The notes under the pieces: generated by a model | Databases searched by the model: none | What the model saw: only the letters and a program-made list of their open reading frames with translations | What the model was told of the DNA's origin: nothing | Program-made: the position numbers and the translations under genes | Assembly (NCBI RefSeq): GCF_900604535.1 | Contig: NZ_UWOT01000014.1 | Location: 26,462 to 90,461 of the forward strand | From: Romboutsia_E sp900604535 | Lineage (GTDB): Bacteria; Bacillota; Clostridia; Peptostreptococcales; Peptostreptococcaceae | Direction: 5' to 3' | DNA: 64,000 nucleotides | Shown here: in pieces, positions 43,610-52,534 of the stretch | Layout of the letters: each line of letters starts with the position of its first letter | Numbering within the stretch: the first letter of the stretch is position 1

Positions 43610-44227
43610 TTATATAAAATTAGTCATTATTTTATTTTCATAAACAGGTTTATTAACTTCTAGCTTTCTTCCTGCTTCTATACATTTTAAAAGCCAAGCC
43701 ATATTCTCTCCTAAAGTTCTCATTGTTTGTAGGCCTTCCTCATCCTTTAATACATCCTCTGGAGTAAATCCATGAACTTGATTCCAGTACTGAGATGATA
43801 CTATAGGCATATTACTTATAGTAAAATACTTATTTAATTGGTCAAAGGTTGCACTAGCTCCTCCACGTCTACAGGATACTACTGATGCTCCAAGTTTAGT
43901 AGCCATTTTACTTCCACCTGTGTAAAATAATCTATCAAGAAATGAAGTTATCTGGCCACTAGCACCTGCATAATATACTGGTGACCCTGCAATAATACCA
44001 TCAATACTATCAAGTTGCTCTACTATTTCATTTACTTTATCATTCCATACACATTTTCCAGTTTTTTTACAACTTCCACATGCTATACATCCTGAAATAG
44101 GCTTATTTCCAAGATAAAGTATCTCCGTTTCTATATTATGTTTATTTAATATTTTTTCTACTTCATGAAGAGCTGTATAAGTACATCCATATTTATTTGG
44201 ACTTCCATTTATCATTAATACTTTCAT
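43610..44227 (-). CDS. NADPH-dependent FMN reductase / flavodoxin family protein
   Basis: 205 aa from ATG 44227 (GGGGTGAAATT upstream); the frame extends to 44299 without an RBS. MKVLMINGSPNKYGCT is the FMN phosphate loop (residues 4-13), followed by the Cys motif IACGSCKKTGKC and GIIAGSPVYYAGASGQITSFLDR. This is the multimeric flavodoxin WrbA/IsF-like group of clostridia, where the Cys group sits next to the flavin and may bind a cluster or form a redox pair. Electron acceptor unknown. Confidence 0.87.
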   Translation of the reverse strand: MKVLMINGSPNKYGCTYTALHEVEKILNKHNIETEILYLGNKPISGCIACGSCKKTGKCVWNDKVNEIVEQLDSIDGIIAGSPVYYAGASGQITSFLDRLFYTGGSKMATKLGASVVSCRRGGASATFDQLNKYFTISNMPIVSSQYWNQVHGFTPEDVLKDEEGLQTMRTLGENMAWLLKCIEAGRKLEVNKPVYENKIMTNFI

Positions 44228-44344
44228 AATTTCACCCCTATATAAGTTTTGTATATATTTATTGTATACAACTCTATTTATATGGTAAAGTACGCACATT
44301 TATGTTAGATACTTCCTAAAATGATAGTATAAAAGGTATTCTAT

Positions 44345-45799
44345 TTATATACTATTAATAATATCCTTAGCTATTTTTCTATCATCAAAATCATATTTAA
44401 TATTACCTATAATTTGATAGGTTTCATGTCCTTTTCCTGCTATTAATATAATATCATTTTTATTTGATAATCTTATTGCCTTTTCTATCGCTTGCTTTCT
44501 ATCTTCTATTACTAAAAAGTTATTTATACTTTTATCTATTCCTAATAATATATCATCAATTATATCTAAAGGTTTTTCTTTTCTTGGATTATCTGAAGTT
44601 ATTATTGTTATATCTGAGTTATCCTGAGCTATTTTACCCATAATTGGTCGTTTTTGTTTATCTCTATCTCCACCACACCCAAAAACTGTAATTACTTTTC
44701 CTTTAGAAAATTCTTTTATTGTACTTAATATATTTTCTAATGCATCTGGCGTATGAGCATAATCTACTATTACATTTATACCCTTATTATTTTGTACAAT
44801 TTCAAATCTACCTTCTATTCCCTTAGATGTTTTAAGACCTTTTTGTATAATATCAATTGGTATATTTAGTATATAACAGGCGCTTATCACTGCTAAGGTA
44901 TTGTATATTGTAAATTTTCCAGGTACTGGAACAATTATTTTTGCTTCATATGTAGGTGTAACTACAGTATATGAAACTCCCTTTGAATTCATTTTTATAT
45001 CTTTAGCTACAAAATCAGCTTTATTTTCTATTGAATATGTATAATATGGTGTCTTTATATTTTTTATATGATTTAATATTATTCTACCTGATTCATCATC
45101 TATATTTATAATATTAGCATTTTGGGTTTTATGAAATAATCTTTCTTTTACATCTCTATATTCATTTAAGTCTTTATGAAAATCCAAATGATCCTCAGTT
45201 AAATTCGTAAATATCCCTAAATTAATATTTATACCTTCAATTCTATTTAATGCCAATGAATGAGATGATACTTCCATTGCACAATATTCACAGTTATTAT
45301 TTAACATATTGAAAAAGCTTCTTTGTAAATCTAAAGATTCTGGAGTTGTATTTTTAGAAGTTATCTCATTCTTTCCATCATCAATTTTTATAGTACCTAT
45401 TAATCCACATTTTCTTTTAACATTTAAGACCTGACTTAAAAATGTTGAAATGCTTGTTTTTCCATTAGTTCCGGTTATACCTATTATATTAATTTTTTCA
45501 CTTGGATTATTGTAAAAATTGCTAGCTAGCTTTGCCATTGCGTCTTTTGTATTTTTTACCTTTATGTATGTATATCCACTTATCATATCTACATCTTCAT
45601 TTATTAAAAATGCTATTGCACCATTATCTTTAGCACTTTTAATAAACTTATGTCCATTTACATTTAATCCATTTACACATATGAATAAGCCATTTTTTTT
45701 AATATTTCTAGAGTCATATTCTATATTTTCAATATCTATATTACAGTTACCATATGTGCTTATTATATCTATGTTTTCAATAATCTTATATAACTTCAT
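44345..45799 (-). CDS. murE: UDP-N-acetylmuramyl-tripeptide synthetase MurE
   Basis: 484 aa Mur ligase. ATP loop GITGTNGKTSI (about residues 107-117), TTPESLD, the EVSSHSLALNRI segment with the carbamylated-Lys neighbourhood, HLDFHKDLNEYRDVKERLF and VIVDYAHTPDALENIL. The substrate motif reads DNPRKEKP; the DNPR form is that of enzymes that add meso-diaminopimelate and not lysine. It adds the third residue of the peptidoglycan stem in the cytoplasm. It lies outside a dcw cluster, as its own unit. RBS GGTGG. Confidence 0.93.
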   Translation of the reverse strand: MKLYKIIENIDIISTYGNCNIDIENIEYDSRNIKKNGLFICVNGLNVNGHKFIKSAKDNGAIAFLINEDVDMISGYTYIKVKNTKDAMAKLASNFYNNPSEKINIIGITGTNGKTSISTFLSQVLNVKRKCGLIGTIKIDDGKNEITSKNTTPESLDLQRSFFNMLNNNCEYCAMEVSSHSLALNRIEGININLGIFTNLTEDHLDFHKDLNEYRDVKERLFHKTQNANIINIDDESGRIILNHIKNIKTPYYTYSIENKADFVAKDIKMNSKGVSYTVVTPTYEAKIIVPVPGKFTIYNTLAVISACYILNIPIDIIQKGLKTSKGIEGRFEIVQNNKGINVIVDYAHTPDALENILSTIKEFSKGKVITVFGCGGDRDKQKRPIMGKIAQDNSDITIITSDNPRKEKPLDIIDDILLGIDKSINNFLVIEDRKQAIEKAIRLSNKNDIILIAGKGHETYQIIGNIKYDFDDRKIAKDIINSI

Positions 45800-45911
45800 A
45801 ATACACCACCTATCTAAATTCTATATAATTATAGATATGCATATAATTTGAAAACTTGTACTTTTTAAGTTGCTTTACTATATAAATTATAATATTTATT
45901 CTACTTCCAAT

Positions 45912-45959
45912 AAAAGATAGAATAATACTATCTTTAGAAATAGATTTATTCCATCTTTT
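45912..45959 (-). terminator. Terminator after the DtxR-family gene
   Basis: AAAAGATAGAATAA pairs with TTATTCCATCTTTT (one mismatch), and an inner AGATAG/CTATCT helix is possible. It overlaps the stop codon at 45958. Confidence 0.65.
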
Positions 45960-46416
45960 ATTTATTTTGATAAGTCCTCAACTTATTTAATATATCTTCA
46001 TTTTCTTTTAAAAAATTTGTAACTTCCTCTATTCTTATAAGTGTTTCTATATTAATCGTATGTTCTATCTTTTCTGTTTCTTCATGTATGTAATTACTAA
46101 GTCCAATAGTTTTTAAAAATGTATAAATAATATTATGTCTATCAAATAATCTTTTACCAACTATAGTACCTATACCTGTTAATTGTATATAGCCATATTT
46201 TCTATATATTAATAATTTTTTAGATTCTAACTTTTTTATCATCTTAGTTACAGATGGTGGCTTTATATTTAATGATGTTGCAATTTCTTTTAGTTTTATT
46301 TTCTCTTCTTGCAAAGATAATCTATAAATCATTTCTATATAATCTTCTTCACTTGGCGTAAGCGAGTTATATTTCATGTATTCATTAAATGTATAATAAT
46401 CTTCTCTACTCTTCAT
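45958..46416 (-). CDS. DtxR/MntR-family metal-dependent transcriptional regulator
   Basis: 152 aa. Winged HTH at residues 18-75 (LTPSEEDYIEMIYRL, IATSLNIKPPSVTKMIKKLESKKLLIYRKYGYIQLTGIG) and a dimerisation/metal domain with HNIIYTFLKTIGL, YIHEETEKIEHTI. There is no SH3-like third domain, so the size matches MntR-type proteins. Divergent from feoAB, it probably represses feo with iron or manganese as corepressor. RBS GGGGTG. Confidence 0.88.
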   Translation of the reverse strand: MKSREDYYTFNEYMKYNSLTPSEEDYIEMIYRLSLQEEKIKLKEIATSLNIKPPSVTKMIKKLESKKLLIYRKYGYIQLTGIGTIVGKRLFDRHNIIYTFLKTIGLSNYIHEETEKIEHTINIETLIRIEEVTNFLKENEDILNKLRTYQNK

Positions 46417-46537
46417 AGAATCACCCCACTATATGGACTTATATTAATTTATATTAAAAAAAATTACATTAATTACTATAATTTGATTTTTTTAAGTAAC
46501 AATCATATATATCTGTGCATAACTTAAATTAAGAATG

Positions 46538-46551
46538 TTAGCTTAGGCTAA
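46538..46551 (+). promoter_or_regulatory. Candidate DtxR-family operator before feoA
   Basis: TTAGCTTAGGCTAA is an inverted repeat with 5-base arms TTAGC/GCTAA, resembling half of known iron-repressor operators of the TTAGGnTAGCCTAA type. It lies about 20 bases before the feoA start, close to a DtxR-family gene. Confidence 0.4.
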
Positions 46552-46572
46552 AAATTTACTTGGAGGTGTATC

Positions 46573-46800
46573 ATGAAGAAGCTTGCTGATATTCAGGTTA
46601 AAAATACAGTTAAAGTCGAAAGACTTTTATCTAATGGAAATTTAAGAGAAAGAATGCTAGCACTTGGCTTAACTGAAGGTGCTTTAATAGATGTAGTTAG
46701 AAAAGGTCCAAAAAATAATTTAACAGTTTACAACATTAGGGGAACTAAAATAGCTTTAAGAAATGAAGAAAGTAATTTGATTTTAGTATCAACACTTTAA
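46573..46800 (+). CDS. feoA: Ferrous iron transport protein A (FeoA)
   Basis: 75-aa SH3-like FeoA: NLRERMLALGLTEGALIDVVRKGPKNNLTVYNIRGTKIALRNEESNLI matches the core of the family (residues 23-70). It is cytoplasmic and supports FeoB-dependent Fe2+ import. RBS TTGGAGGTG before the ATG. It is 30 bases upstream of feoB. Confidence 0.93.
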   Translation: MKKLADIQVKNTVKVERLLSNGNLRERMLALGLTEGALIDVVRKGPKNNLTVYNIRGTKIALRNEESNLILVSTL

Positions 46801-46830
46801 CTTATCATTATATTTAAAGGGGGATTAAAA

Positions 46831-48948
46831 ATGGGATTAACTCATCAGAGTACTAAAACAAAATCTTTAAAAGACATGTTTGATATTGAAAAAAAAGAAG
46901 ATCAATATGTAATAGCTTTAGCTGGCAATCCAAATACAGGGAAAAGTACCGTATTCAATTATTTAACAGGACTTAAACAACATACTGGTAACTGGCCTGG
47001 TAAAACTGTAGCTACAGCCCGTGGTGATTTTAATCATAAAAATAAAGACTATGCTTTAATAGACTTACCTGGAACATACTCATTATTTGCATTATCTCAA
47101 GAAGAAATTGTTGCAAGAGATTTTATTTGCTTTGGTAATCCAGATGCAGTTATAGTTGTATGTGATGCTAACTGTTTAGAAAGAAATCTAAACTTAGTTT
47201 TCCAGGTAATGGAACTTACTAATAAGGTTATTTTATGTATTAATTTAATAGATGAAGCCAAAAAGAAAGGCATTTTGATTAATAGAAATATATTAGAAGA
47301 AGAACTTGGTATTCCAGTTGTTTTAACTGCAGCTCGTTCTGGTTATGGCATGAATGATTTGTTAGAAGCTATAGATAAAGTTTCATCTGAAAAATATAAT
47401 TTTAAAAATAAATATATAACTTATGGGGAGAATATAGAAAATAATGTAAATTTAATAAAAGATGAATTACACGAGTTGATCCCACAACTTAATCCTAGAT
47501 GGCTAGGACTTAGACTTATAGATGGTGATAAGAGCATTTTAGAGTCTATGGATAAATATATAACTTTTGATTATAAAGGTTCGCTTAATAAAATAAAAGA
47601 TAAAATACCTAAGATAAATTCTGATAAAAATATAAGGGATCAGTTTAGCAAAACTAATTATGATATGGCTAATATTTTAAGCTCTAAATCCACTATAGTA
47701 GAATCTAAAAATAAATTAGATAGAGATGAAAGAATAGATAAAATACTTACTTCAAAGTATTTTGGAATGCCTATAATGCTTTTATTGCTTGCCTTTATAC
47801 TTTGGCTAACTATAGAAGGTGCTAACTATCCATCAGAGTTATTATCAAACTTCTTATTTGGCTTGCAGCCTAAACTTACAGGCGCTTTAAATTCAATTAA
47901 TGCGCCTACTTGGCTAAATGGAATGCTTGTAGATGGTCTTTATAAAACTTTAGCATGGGTTGTATCTGTTATGCTACCACCTATGGCTATATTCTTCCCA
48001 TTATTCACATTATTAGAAGATTTTGGTTATTTGCCTAGAGTTGCATTTAATTTAGACCATTTATTTAAAAAAGCTTGCTGTCACGGTAAACAATGTTTAA
48101 CTATGTGTATGGGGTTTGGATGTAATGCCGCTGGAGTTATTGGTTGTAGAATCATAGATTCTCCTAGAGAAAGACTTATAGCTATACTTACTAATAATTT
48201 TGTGCCATGTAACGGTAGATTTCCTACTTTAATAGCTATATCTACTATTTTCTTTACATCTATAATTACTAACTCTGCATTATCTAGCATATCTACTGCT
48301 TTATGTATTACTCTACTTATAATATTTGGTGTTCTTATAACACTTCTTGTATCTTATATTTTATCTAAAACTTTGCTTAAAGGTGTTACTTCTACTTTCA
48401 CATTAGAACTACCACCTTATAGAGCACCTCAAATCGGTAGAGTTATTTATACATCTATAGTCGATAGAACTATATTCGTGTTAGGTAGAGCTATAACAAT
48501 TGCTATACCTGCAGGCATAATTATTTGGCTATGTGCAAATATATATATTGGAGACACTAGTATATTGGTTCATGTAGCAAACTTCTTAGATCCTTTAGCT
48601 AAAGTAATAGGGTTAGATGGATTTATATTGCTAGCATTTATACTAGGTTTTCCTGCAAATGAAATAGTAATACCAATACTATTAATGGCTTATTTATCTA
48701 CTGGATCAATGATTGATCTTGATACATTTGCTCTAGGTAACGTTTTAGTTGAACATGGATGGACATATTTGACAGCTCTTAATGTTATGTTATTTAGTTT
48801 ACTTCATTGGCCATGTGCAACTACTTTATTAACTATAAAAAGAGAAACTGGTAGTTTAAAATGGACTGCAATTGGTTTTTTATTACCTACTTGTATAGCT
48901 TTTGTTGTTTGTTTTATAACAACTAGTGTGTATAATTTATTTATATAA
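46831..48948 (+). CDS. feoB: Ferrous iron transport protein B (FeoB)
   Basis: 705 aa. The N-terminal GTPase contains G1 GNPNTGKST (residues 32-40), G3 DLPGTYS (about 76) and G4 NLID (about 144-147). It is followed by a helical region and a C-terminal membrane domain with two gate repeats (PPMAIFFPLFTLLEDFGYLPRVAF and FCxxGC-like CCHGKQCLTMCMGFGCNAAGV). It imports Fe2+. The linker at 255-305 is less conserved. RBS AAAGGGGGA. It ends at a terminator shared with the convergent amidohydrolase. Confidence 0.95.
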   Translation: MGLTHQSTKTKSLKDMFDIEKKEDQYVIALAGNPNTGKSTVFNYLTGLKQHTGNWPGKTVATARGDFNHKNKDYALIDLPGTYSLFALSQEEIVARDFICFGNPDAVIVVCDANCLERNLNLVFQVMELTNKVILCINLIDEAKKKGILINRNILEEELGIPVVLTAARSGYGMNDLLEAIDKVSSEKYNFKNKYITYGENIENNVNLIKDELHELIPQLNPRWLGLRLIDGDKSILESMDKYITFDYKGSLNKIKDKIPKINSDKNIRDQFSKTNYDMANILSSKSTIVESKNKLDRDERIDKILTSKYFGMPIMLLLLAFILWLTIEGANYPSELLSNFLFGLQPKLTGALNSINAPTWLNGMLVDGLYKTLAWVVSVMLPPMAIFFPLFTLLEDFGYLPRVAFNLDHLFKKACCHGKQCLTMCMGFGCNAAGVIGCRIIDSPRERLIAILTNNFVPCNGRFPTLIAISTIFFTSIITNSALSSISTALCITLLIIFGVLITLLVSYILSKTLLKGVTSTFTLELPPYRAPQIGRVIYTSIVDRTIFVLGRAITIAIPAGIIIWLCANIYIGDTSILVHVANFLDPLAKVIGLDGFILLAFILGFPANEIVIPILLMAYLSTGSMIDLDTFALGNVLVEHGWTYLTALNVMLFSLLHWPCATTLLTIKRETGSLKWTAIGFLLPTCIAFVVCFITTSVYNLFI

Positions 48949-48978
48949 TAAAAGTCTGGAATTACCCAGACTTTTATT
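48947..48978. terminator. Bidirectional terminator between feoB and the amidohydrolase
   Basis: AATAAAAGTCTGG and CCAGACTTTTATT form a perfect 13-bp stem, overlapping the feoB stop. Confidence 0.88.
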
Positions 48979-48997
48979 ATATATCATATTATAAATC

Positions 48998-50632
48998 TTA
49001 TGCTTTAAATATTGTATTTCCTTCTTTTATTGTTTCAACTACATTTATATTTTTTATTTCTTGTGGATCTACTTCTAAAATATTTTTATCAAGAATTACA
49101 AAGTCAGCATATTTTCCTTCTTCTATACTTCCTTTTATATCTTCTTCAAAGTATTGATAAGCTGCATTTATTGTTACAGCTTTTAAGGCTTCTATAACTG
49201 GTATTTTATGTTCTTCACCTAATACTCTGCCTGATTGTGTTTTTCTATTTACAGCATTGTGTATTCCTAGTAATTGATTTGGTAATTTTACTGGTGGATC
49301 TTGGTGTAGTGTAAATTTAATCCCCATCTTTAATGCCCATCCAAGAGGTGATATATTTTGAGCTCTTTGTGGACCAAATACTGACTCATAGTGATAATCA
49401 CCCCAATACCAAACATGGTCATTAAAGAATGTAGGCACTGCTCCAACTTTTTTTACTCTATCCATTTGGTCTTTTCTTAATGCTTGACAATGTACCATAA
49501 CTGGTCTTAATTCAGAACCATGTCCTGTTATCTCCATAGCTTTTTCATAGCATCTTAAGAATTGCTCACAAGCTAAATCACCATTTGTATGAACATTAAC
49601 TTGTAAGTTATTATTTATACAATTTACAAAATATTCTGTTACTACTTCATCAGTTTGAGTTCCATAACCAGAATAATCACTTGGTTGACCTTCTGGAACT
49701 TCATAATAAGGCTCACTTAACCAAGCTGTCTTACCTTGTGGAGAACCATCTAACCATGTTTTAGCTCCTGCTAATTTATAGTGATTAAAGTATTCTCTCT
49801 TTGGAGTTCCTTCATTTTTCATTTGATTAAATGTTGAAAATTGTGTAGATAGTCCAACAATATCAATTATATGCTGATTTTTATTTGCTAGTGCTAATAA
49901 TAATTCATTATAATGATTATTCTCATCAACAGATGCATCTTGAGTTGTTGTTATACCCATAGATGCATATAATTTTTCACATTTAATTATACTTTCTAGT
50001 ACTTTTTCCATTCCAAACTCAGGTGTTACTTTTTTCTTTTCTTCATCCAAGATAGCATTTTCTTCTAAGACACCGTTAGCTTCTCTACTTCCTTCAACAG
50101 TTCTTACAACTCCACCTTCTGGAACTACATAATCTACACCACCATATCCATACTTTTCTAATCCTAAACTGTTAACAACTGCTATATGTCCTGAAGCATG
50201 ACTTATAGTTATAGGATATTCTGTAGTAACTTGATCTAAATCAAACTTAGTTGGATGTTGACCATCTGGGAACTTAGAGTTATCATACCCAAATCCAATT
50301 ATCCAATCTCCTTTTTTCATACTATCTTTGTTCATCTTATAATATTCTTTTAAGCTTTGAATAATTTCTTCTTTTGATTTAACTTCACTTAGAGGAACTA
50401 TCATTAATACTTGAGCTTGAGCAACTAAATGTCCATGTGGATCATAAAATCCTGGAACCATAGTTTTTCCCTCTAAATCTATTAACTTAGTGTTTTCATC
50501 TTTATTTGATAAAATATCTTCATTTGATCCAACTTTTGCTATCTTACCATTCTCAACTAAAACAGCTTCAGCAATTGTATTTTTATCATCTACTGTTATA
50601 ACCTTACCATTAAAGTAAATAGTTCTTTGCAT
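48998..50632 (-). CDS. YtcJ-like amidohydrolase
   Basis: 544 aa, amidohydrolase_3 type. The N-terminal AVLVENGKIAKVGSNEDI composite beta-domain is followed by the metal HxH in MVPGFYDPHGHLV (about residues 66-68), VMVHCQAL, FTLHQDPPV with the catalytic Asp, and the C-terminal SIEEGKYADFVILDKN. Members hydrolyse amides or formamides and most have unknown substrates. No partner gene is present. RBS TAGGAGG. The promoter probably lies in the palindromic region at 50679-50766. Confidence 0.85.
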   Translation of the reverse strand: MQRTIYFNGKVITVDDKNTIAEAVLVENGKIAKVGSNEDILSNKDENTKLIDLEGKTMVPGFYDPHGHLVAQAQVLMIVPLSEVKSKEEIIQSLKEYYKMNKDSMKKGDWIIGFGYDNSKFPDGQHPTKFDLDQVTTEYPITISHASGHIAVVNSLGLEKYGYGGVDYVVPEGGVVRTVEGSREANGVLEENAILDEEKKKVTPEFGMEKVLESIIKCEKLYASMGITTTQDASVDENNHYNELLLALANKNQHIIDIVGLSTQFSTFNQMKNEGTPKREYFNHYKLAGAKTWLDGSPQGKTAWLSEPYYEVPEGQPSDYSGYGTQTDEVVTEYFVNCINNNLQVNVHTNGDLACEQFLRCYEKAMEITGHGSELRPVMVHCQALRKDQMDRVKKVGAVPTFFNDHVWYWGDYHYESVFGPQRAQNISPLGWALKMGIKFTLHQDPPVKLPNQLLGIHNAVNRKTQSGRVLGEEHKIPVIEALKAVTINAAYQYFEEDIKGSIEEGKYADFVILDKNILEVDPQEIKNINVVETIKEGNTIFKA

Positions 50633-50678
50633 TTTATTTCCTCCTAGTGTATACGATTAGTCTAAATATAATTTTAAA

Positions 50679-50766
50679 ACAGCTATATTTAACTTTGCTG
50701 TTTACAAGACTTAGTTTATTTATAATTTAGTTTATAGTCAATGTTCATATCTTTAAATATAGCTGT
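50679..50766. repeat. Inverted repeat bracketing the amidohydrolase promoter region
   Basis: ACAGCTATATTTAA (50679-50692) and TTAAATATAGCTGT (50753-50766) are perfect 14-base inverted copies 60 bases apart. Between them, on the minus strand, a TTGACT -35 lies at 50742-50737, with an AT-rich -10 region 17 bases later. The arms could be two operator sites or a long-range stem. No gene is seen in 50633-50801. Confidence 0.45.
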
Positions 50767-50801
50767 AAATTCAAATTATTCATAAACTATAATTATTATT
50801 T

Positions 50802-51250
50802 CTATTGATAGAGTTTTTTATTAATTATTTTTGTATACCCTAAAAATTCAATTATAATATCTATTATTTCATCTTTATTATCAATAACCAAATTATTCTT
50901 ATTATTCCATATTTCTTCAAACATGTTATCACACATATCTTTAAATTTATTATCTATTATAATTCCATATTCATTTATATTATCACTATAAATAGGTACT
51001 AATTTAGTATTTTTAGATAAATATAATGATGATTTTCTCTTATTATATTTATCTTATATTCTATATGTTTTTCTATTTGATTTAAGCTTAAGGTTACTTT
51101 ATTTTCACCATATATTTCTTTGGCTATTTGATCAAATAAATCTTCCGGCATAAATATCTCATTTATATTTCCTAAAACTATTCTTAAATCTTTATCTAAT
51201 ATATACTGAGTATATAAATTATGTTTAATAATTGATGTAACAGCTTTCAT
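50802..51250 (-). pseudogene. Unknown protein gene with a frameshift
   Basis: An 83-aa frame (ATG 51250, stop 50999) is followed directly by a second open frame that stops at 50802. The two join at about 51050 as KHIEYKI... and NKRKSSLYLSKNTKLVPIYSD, then INEYGIIIDNKFKDMCDNMF and IIIEFLGYTKIINKKLYQ, giving about 148 aa. Both halves show coding-like composition without stops. The shift could be a small indel in an A/T-rich run. The N-terminus is unsure, as the ATG has a weak RBS. The C-terminal part loosely recalls ligand-domain ends of some transcription regulators, but I do not assign a family. Confidence 0.55.
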
Positions 51251-51334
51251 CTTATATATAAGTTTACCTTTTAATCTTATTGAATTTTTTTGAATAAATA
51301 TAAATTTAAATATTATATAATAATTTTATATAAA

Positions 51335-51386
51335 AAAGATTATATATCAAAGTATAAATTTATAATTACTTTGATATATAATCTTT
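51335..51386 (-). terminator. Terminator after the 177-aa unknown gene
   Basis: AAAGATTATATATCAAAGTA pairs perfectly over 20 bases with the copy at 51367-51386 around 12 bases; a TTTTTT run follows on the minus strand. Confidence 0.85.
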
Positions 51387-51416
51387 AATAATTATTACTT
51401 TAGTATTAGTATTTTA

Positions 51417-51950
51417 TTAACCTAGTTTTATTTTTAATAAAGTTAATAAATTATAGTTAAGCTTATATGGTATATTTAGCATTTGATGATATAACCTCTG
51501 TCTATTAATAGTATTTCTAACAAACTTCTTAAAATTATTATATTTTTTCCTTTCTTTTATAAATTGTATTGTTTCTTTTTCATTCATCAATAATATATCT
51601 GGTCTATAAAAATATATAAATTCATCTTGTGGTAACTTAAAATGTTTTTTAAGTGCATATACAACTTCTTTTTTATATTTACATATGTTAGTAAAATATT
51701 TATAAGACTTTGGATTTCTTTTTACATCATCTGATTTTCTTATGCCTAACTTATACCCATTATCAATCTTTTCCACAATATCTAATTCAAAGAAATTAGT
51801 TATAGTATCAATTCCACCTATAACAGTTATTTCTTTATTTTCTCTTAATTCAAATTGTAAATGAACTGTTTCTCCATTTACTTTAGGATTTATTATTATA
51901 GTTTCTACTATGCTGAAAGAAGATTTCTTCTTTGCTGCTTCTTTACTCAC
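51417..51950 (-). CDS. Hypothetical protein, unknown
   Basis: 177 aa from a GTG at 51950 with GGAGG eight bases upstream; the frame continues to a GTG at 51965 that itself overlaps this RBS. Basic and soluble. The first half looks like beta strands (SIVETIIINPKVNGETVHLQF), the second like helices (CKYKKEVVYALKKHFKLPQ, FIKERKKYNNFKKFVRNTIN). No known motif. A strong terminator supports expression. The 51966-52268 gap before the next gene holds only a TATAAT box near 52198 and AT-rich sequence. Confidence 0.6.
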   Translation of the reverse strand: MSKEAAKKKSSFSIVETIIINPKVNGETVHLQFELRENKEITVIGGIDTITNFFELDIVEKIDNGYKLGIRKSDDVKRNPKSYKYFTNICKYKKEVVYALKKHFKLPQDEFIYFYRPDILLMNEKETIQFIKERKKYNNFKKFVRNTINRQRLYHQMLNIPYKLNYNLLTLLKIKLG

Positions 51951-52268
51951 GTCATTTTCCTCCACTTATTTAGTTAGATTATTTAGTAAACTAACAGTTA
52001 GTAAATAATCTACTATATTAAGCTTTAATTAGTCAATAATATTTTCCAAATTTTATTTAACCTTTGATAAAAGTTTTATACAATAAATAACATTTTACTT
52101 TTTTGCCACTAATAGATTTTTGTGTTTACTCCATAAATATGTTTTTTTGTGTATTATATTGTAGTTATTTGATAAATTTTATACTTTTTTTTAAGATGAT
52201 ATAATACCTCTAATATAGTAGAATTAAATTAAAGGACATGTACTTATGTTCTAACTGGGGGGATATGA

Positions 52269-52508
52269 ATGGTTGTTTTCACTCTTATTAGTTTATCTAT
52301 GATTAGTCTTTGTATAATTTATTTTCTATCTATGGTTTGTATTCAATTAAATCGTATTATGAGTATAAATTTATTACTAGGAATGGATGTTACTAAATTG
52401 TATTCCGATGATGATTTTAATGATAATAAAGACTACATTGATTCATTAATAAATAATTCGGCTATGTTTCTTTATAAAACTGTAGATAAAATTAAAAAAC
52501 ATATTTAA
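52269..52508 (+). CDS. Small membrane-anchored protein, unknown
   Basis: 79 aa. One N-terminal membrane span (about residues 3-27, FTLISLSMISLCIIYFLSMV) then a hydrophilic tail with DDDFNDNKDYIDSL and a basic end (KIKKHI). The ATG at 52269 has GGGGGG upstream; another ATG out of frame lies four bases before. A perfect terminator overlaps its stop. I do not recognise a family. Confidence 0.6.
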   Translation: MVVFTLISLSMISLCIIYFLSMVCIQLNRIMSINLLLGMDVTKLYSDDDFNDNKDYIDSLINNSAMFLYKTVDKIKKHI

Positions 52509-52534
52509 AAGCCTAGGATTAATGCCTAGGCTTT
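52507..52534. terminator. Bidirectional terminator between the small membrane protein and glycosyltransferase
   Basis: AAAAGCCTAGG and CCTAGGCTTTC give a 10-bp stem with a 6-base loop, overlapping both stop codons of convergent genes. Confidence 0.85.
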
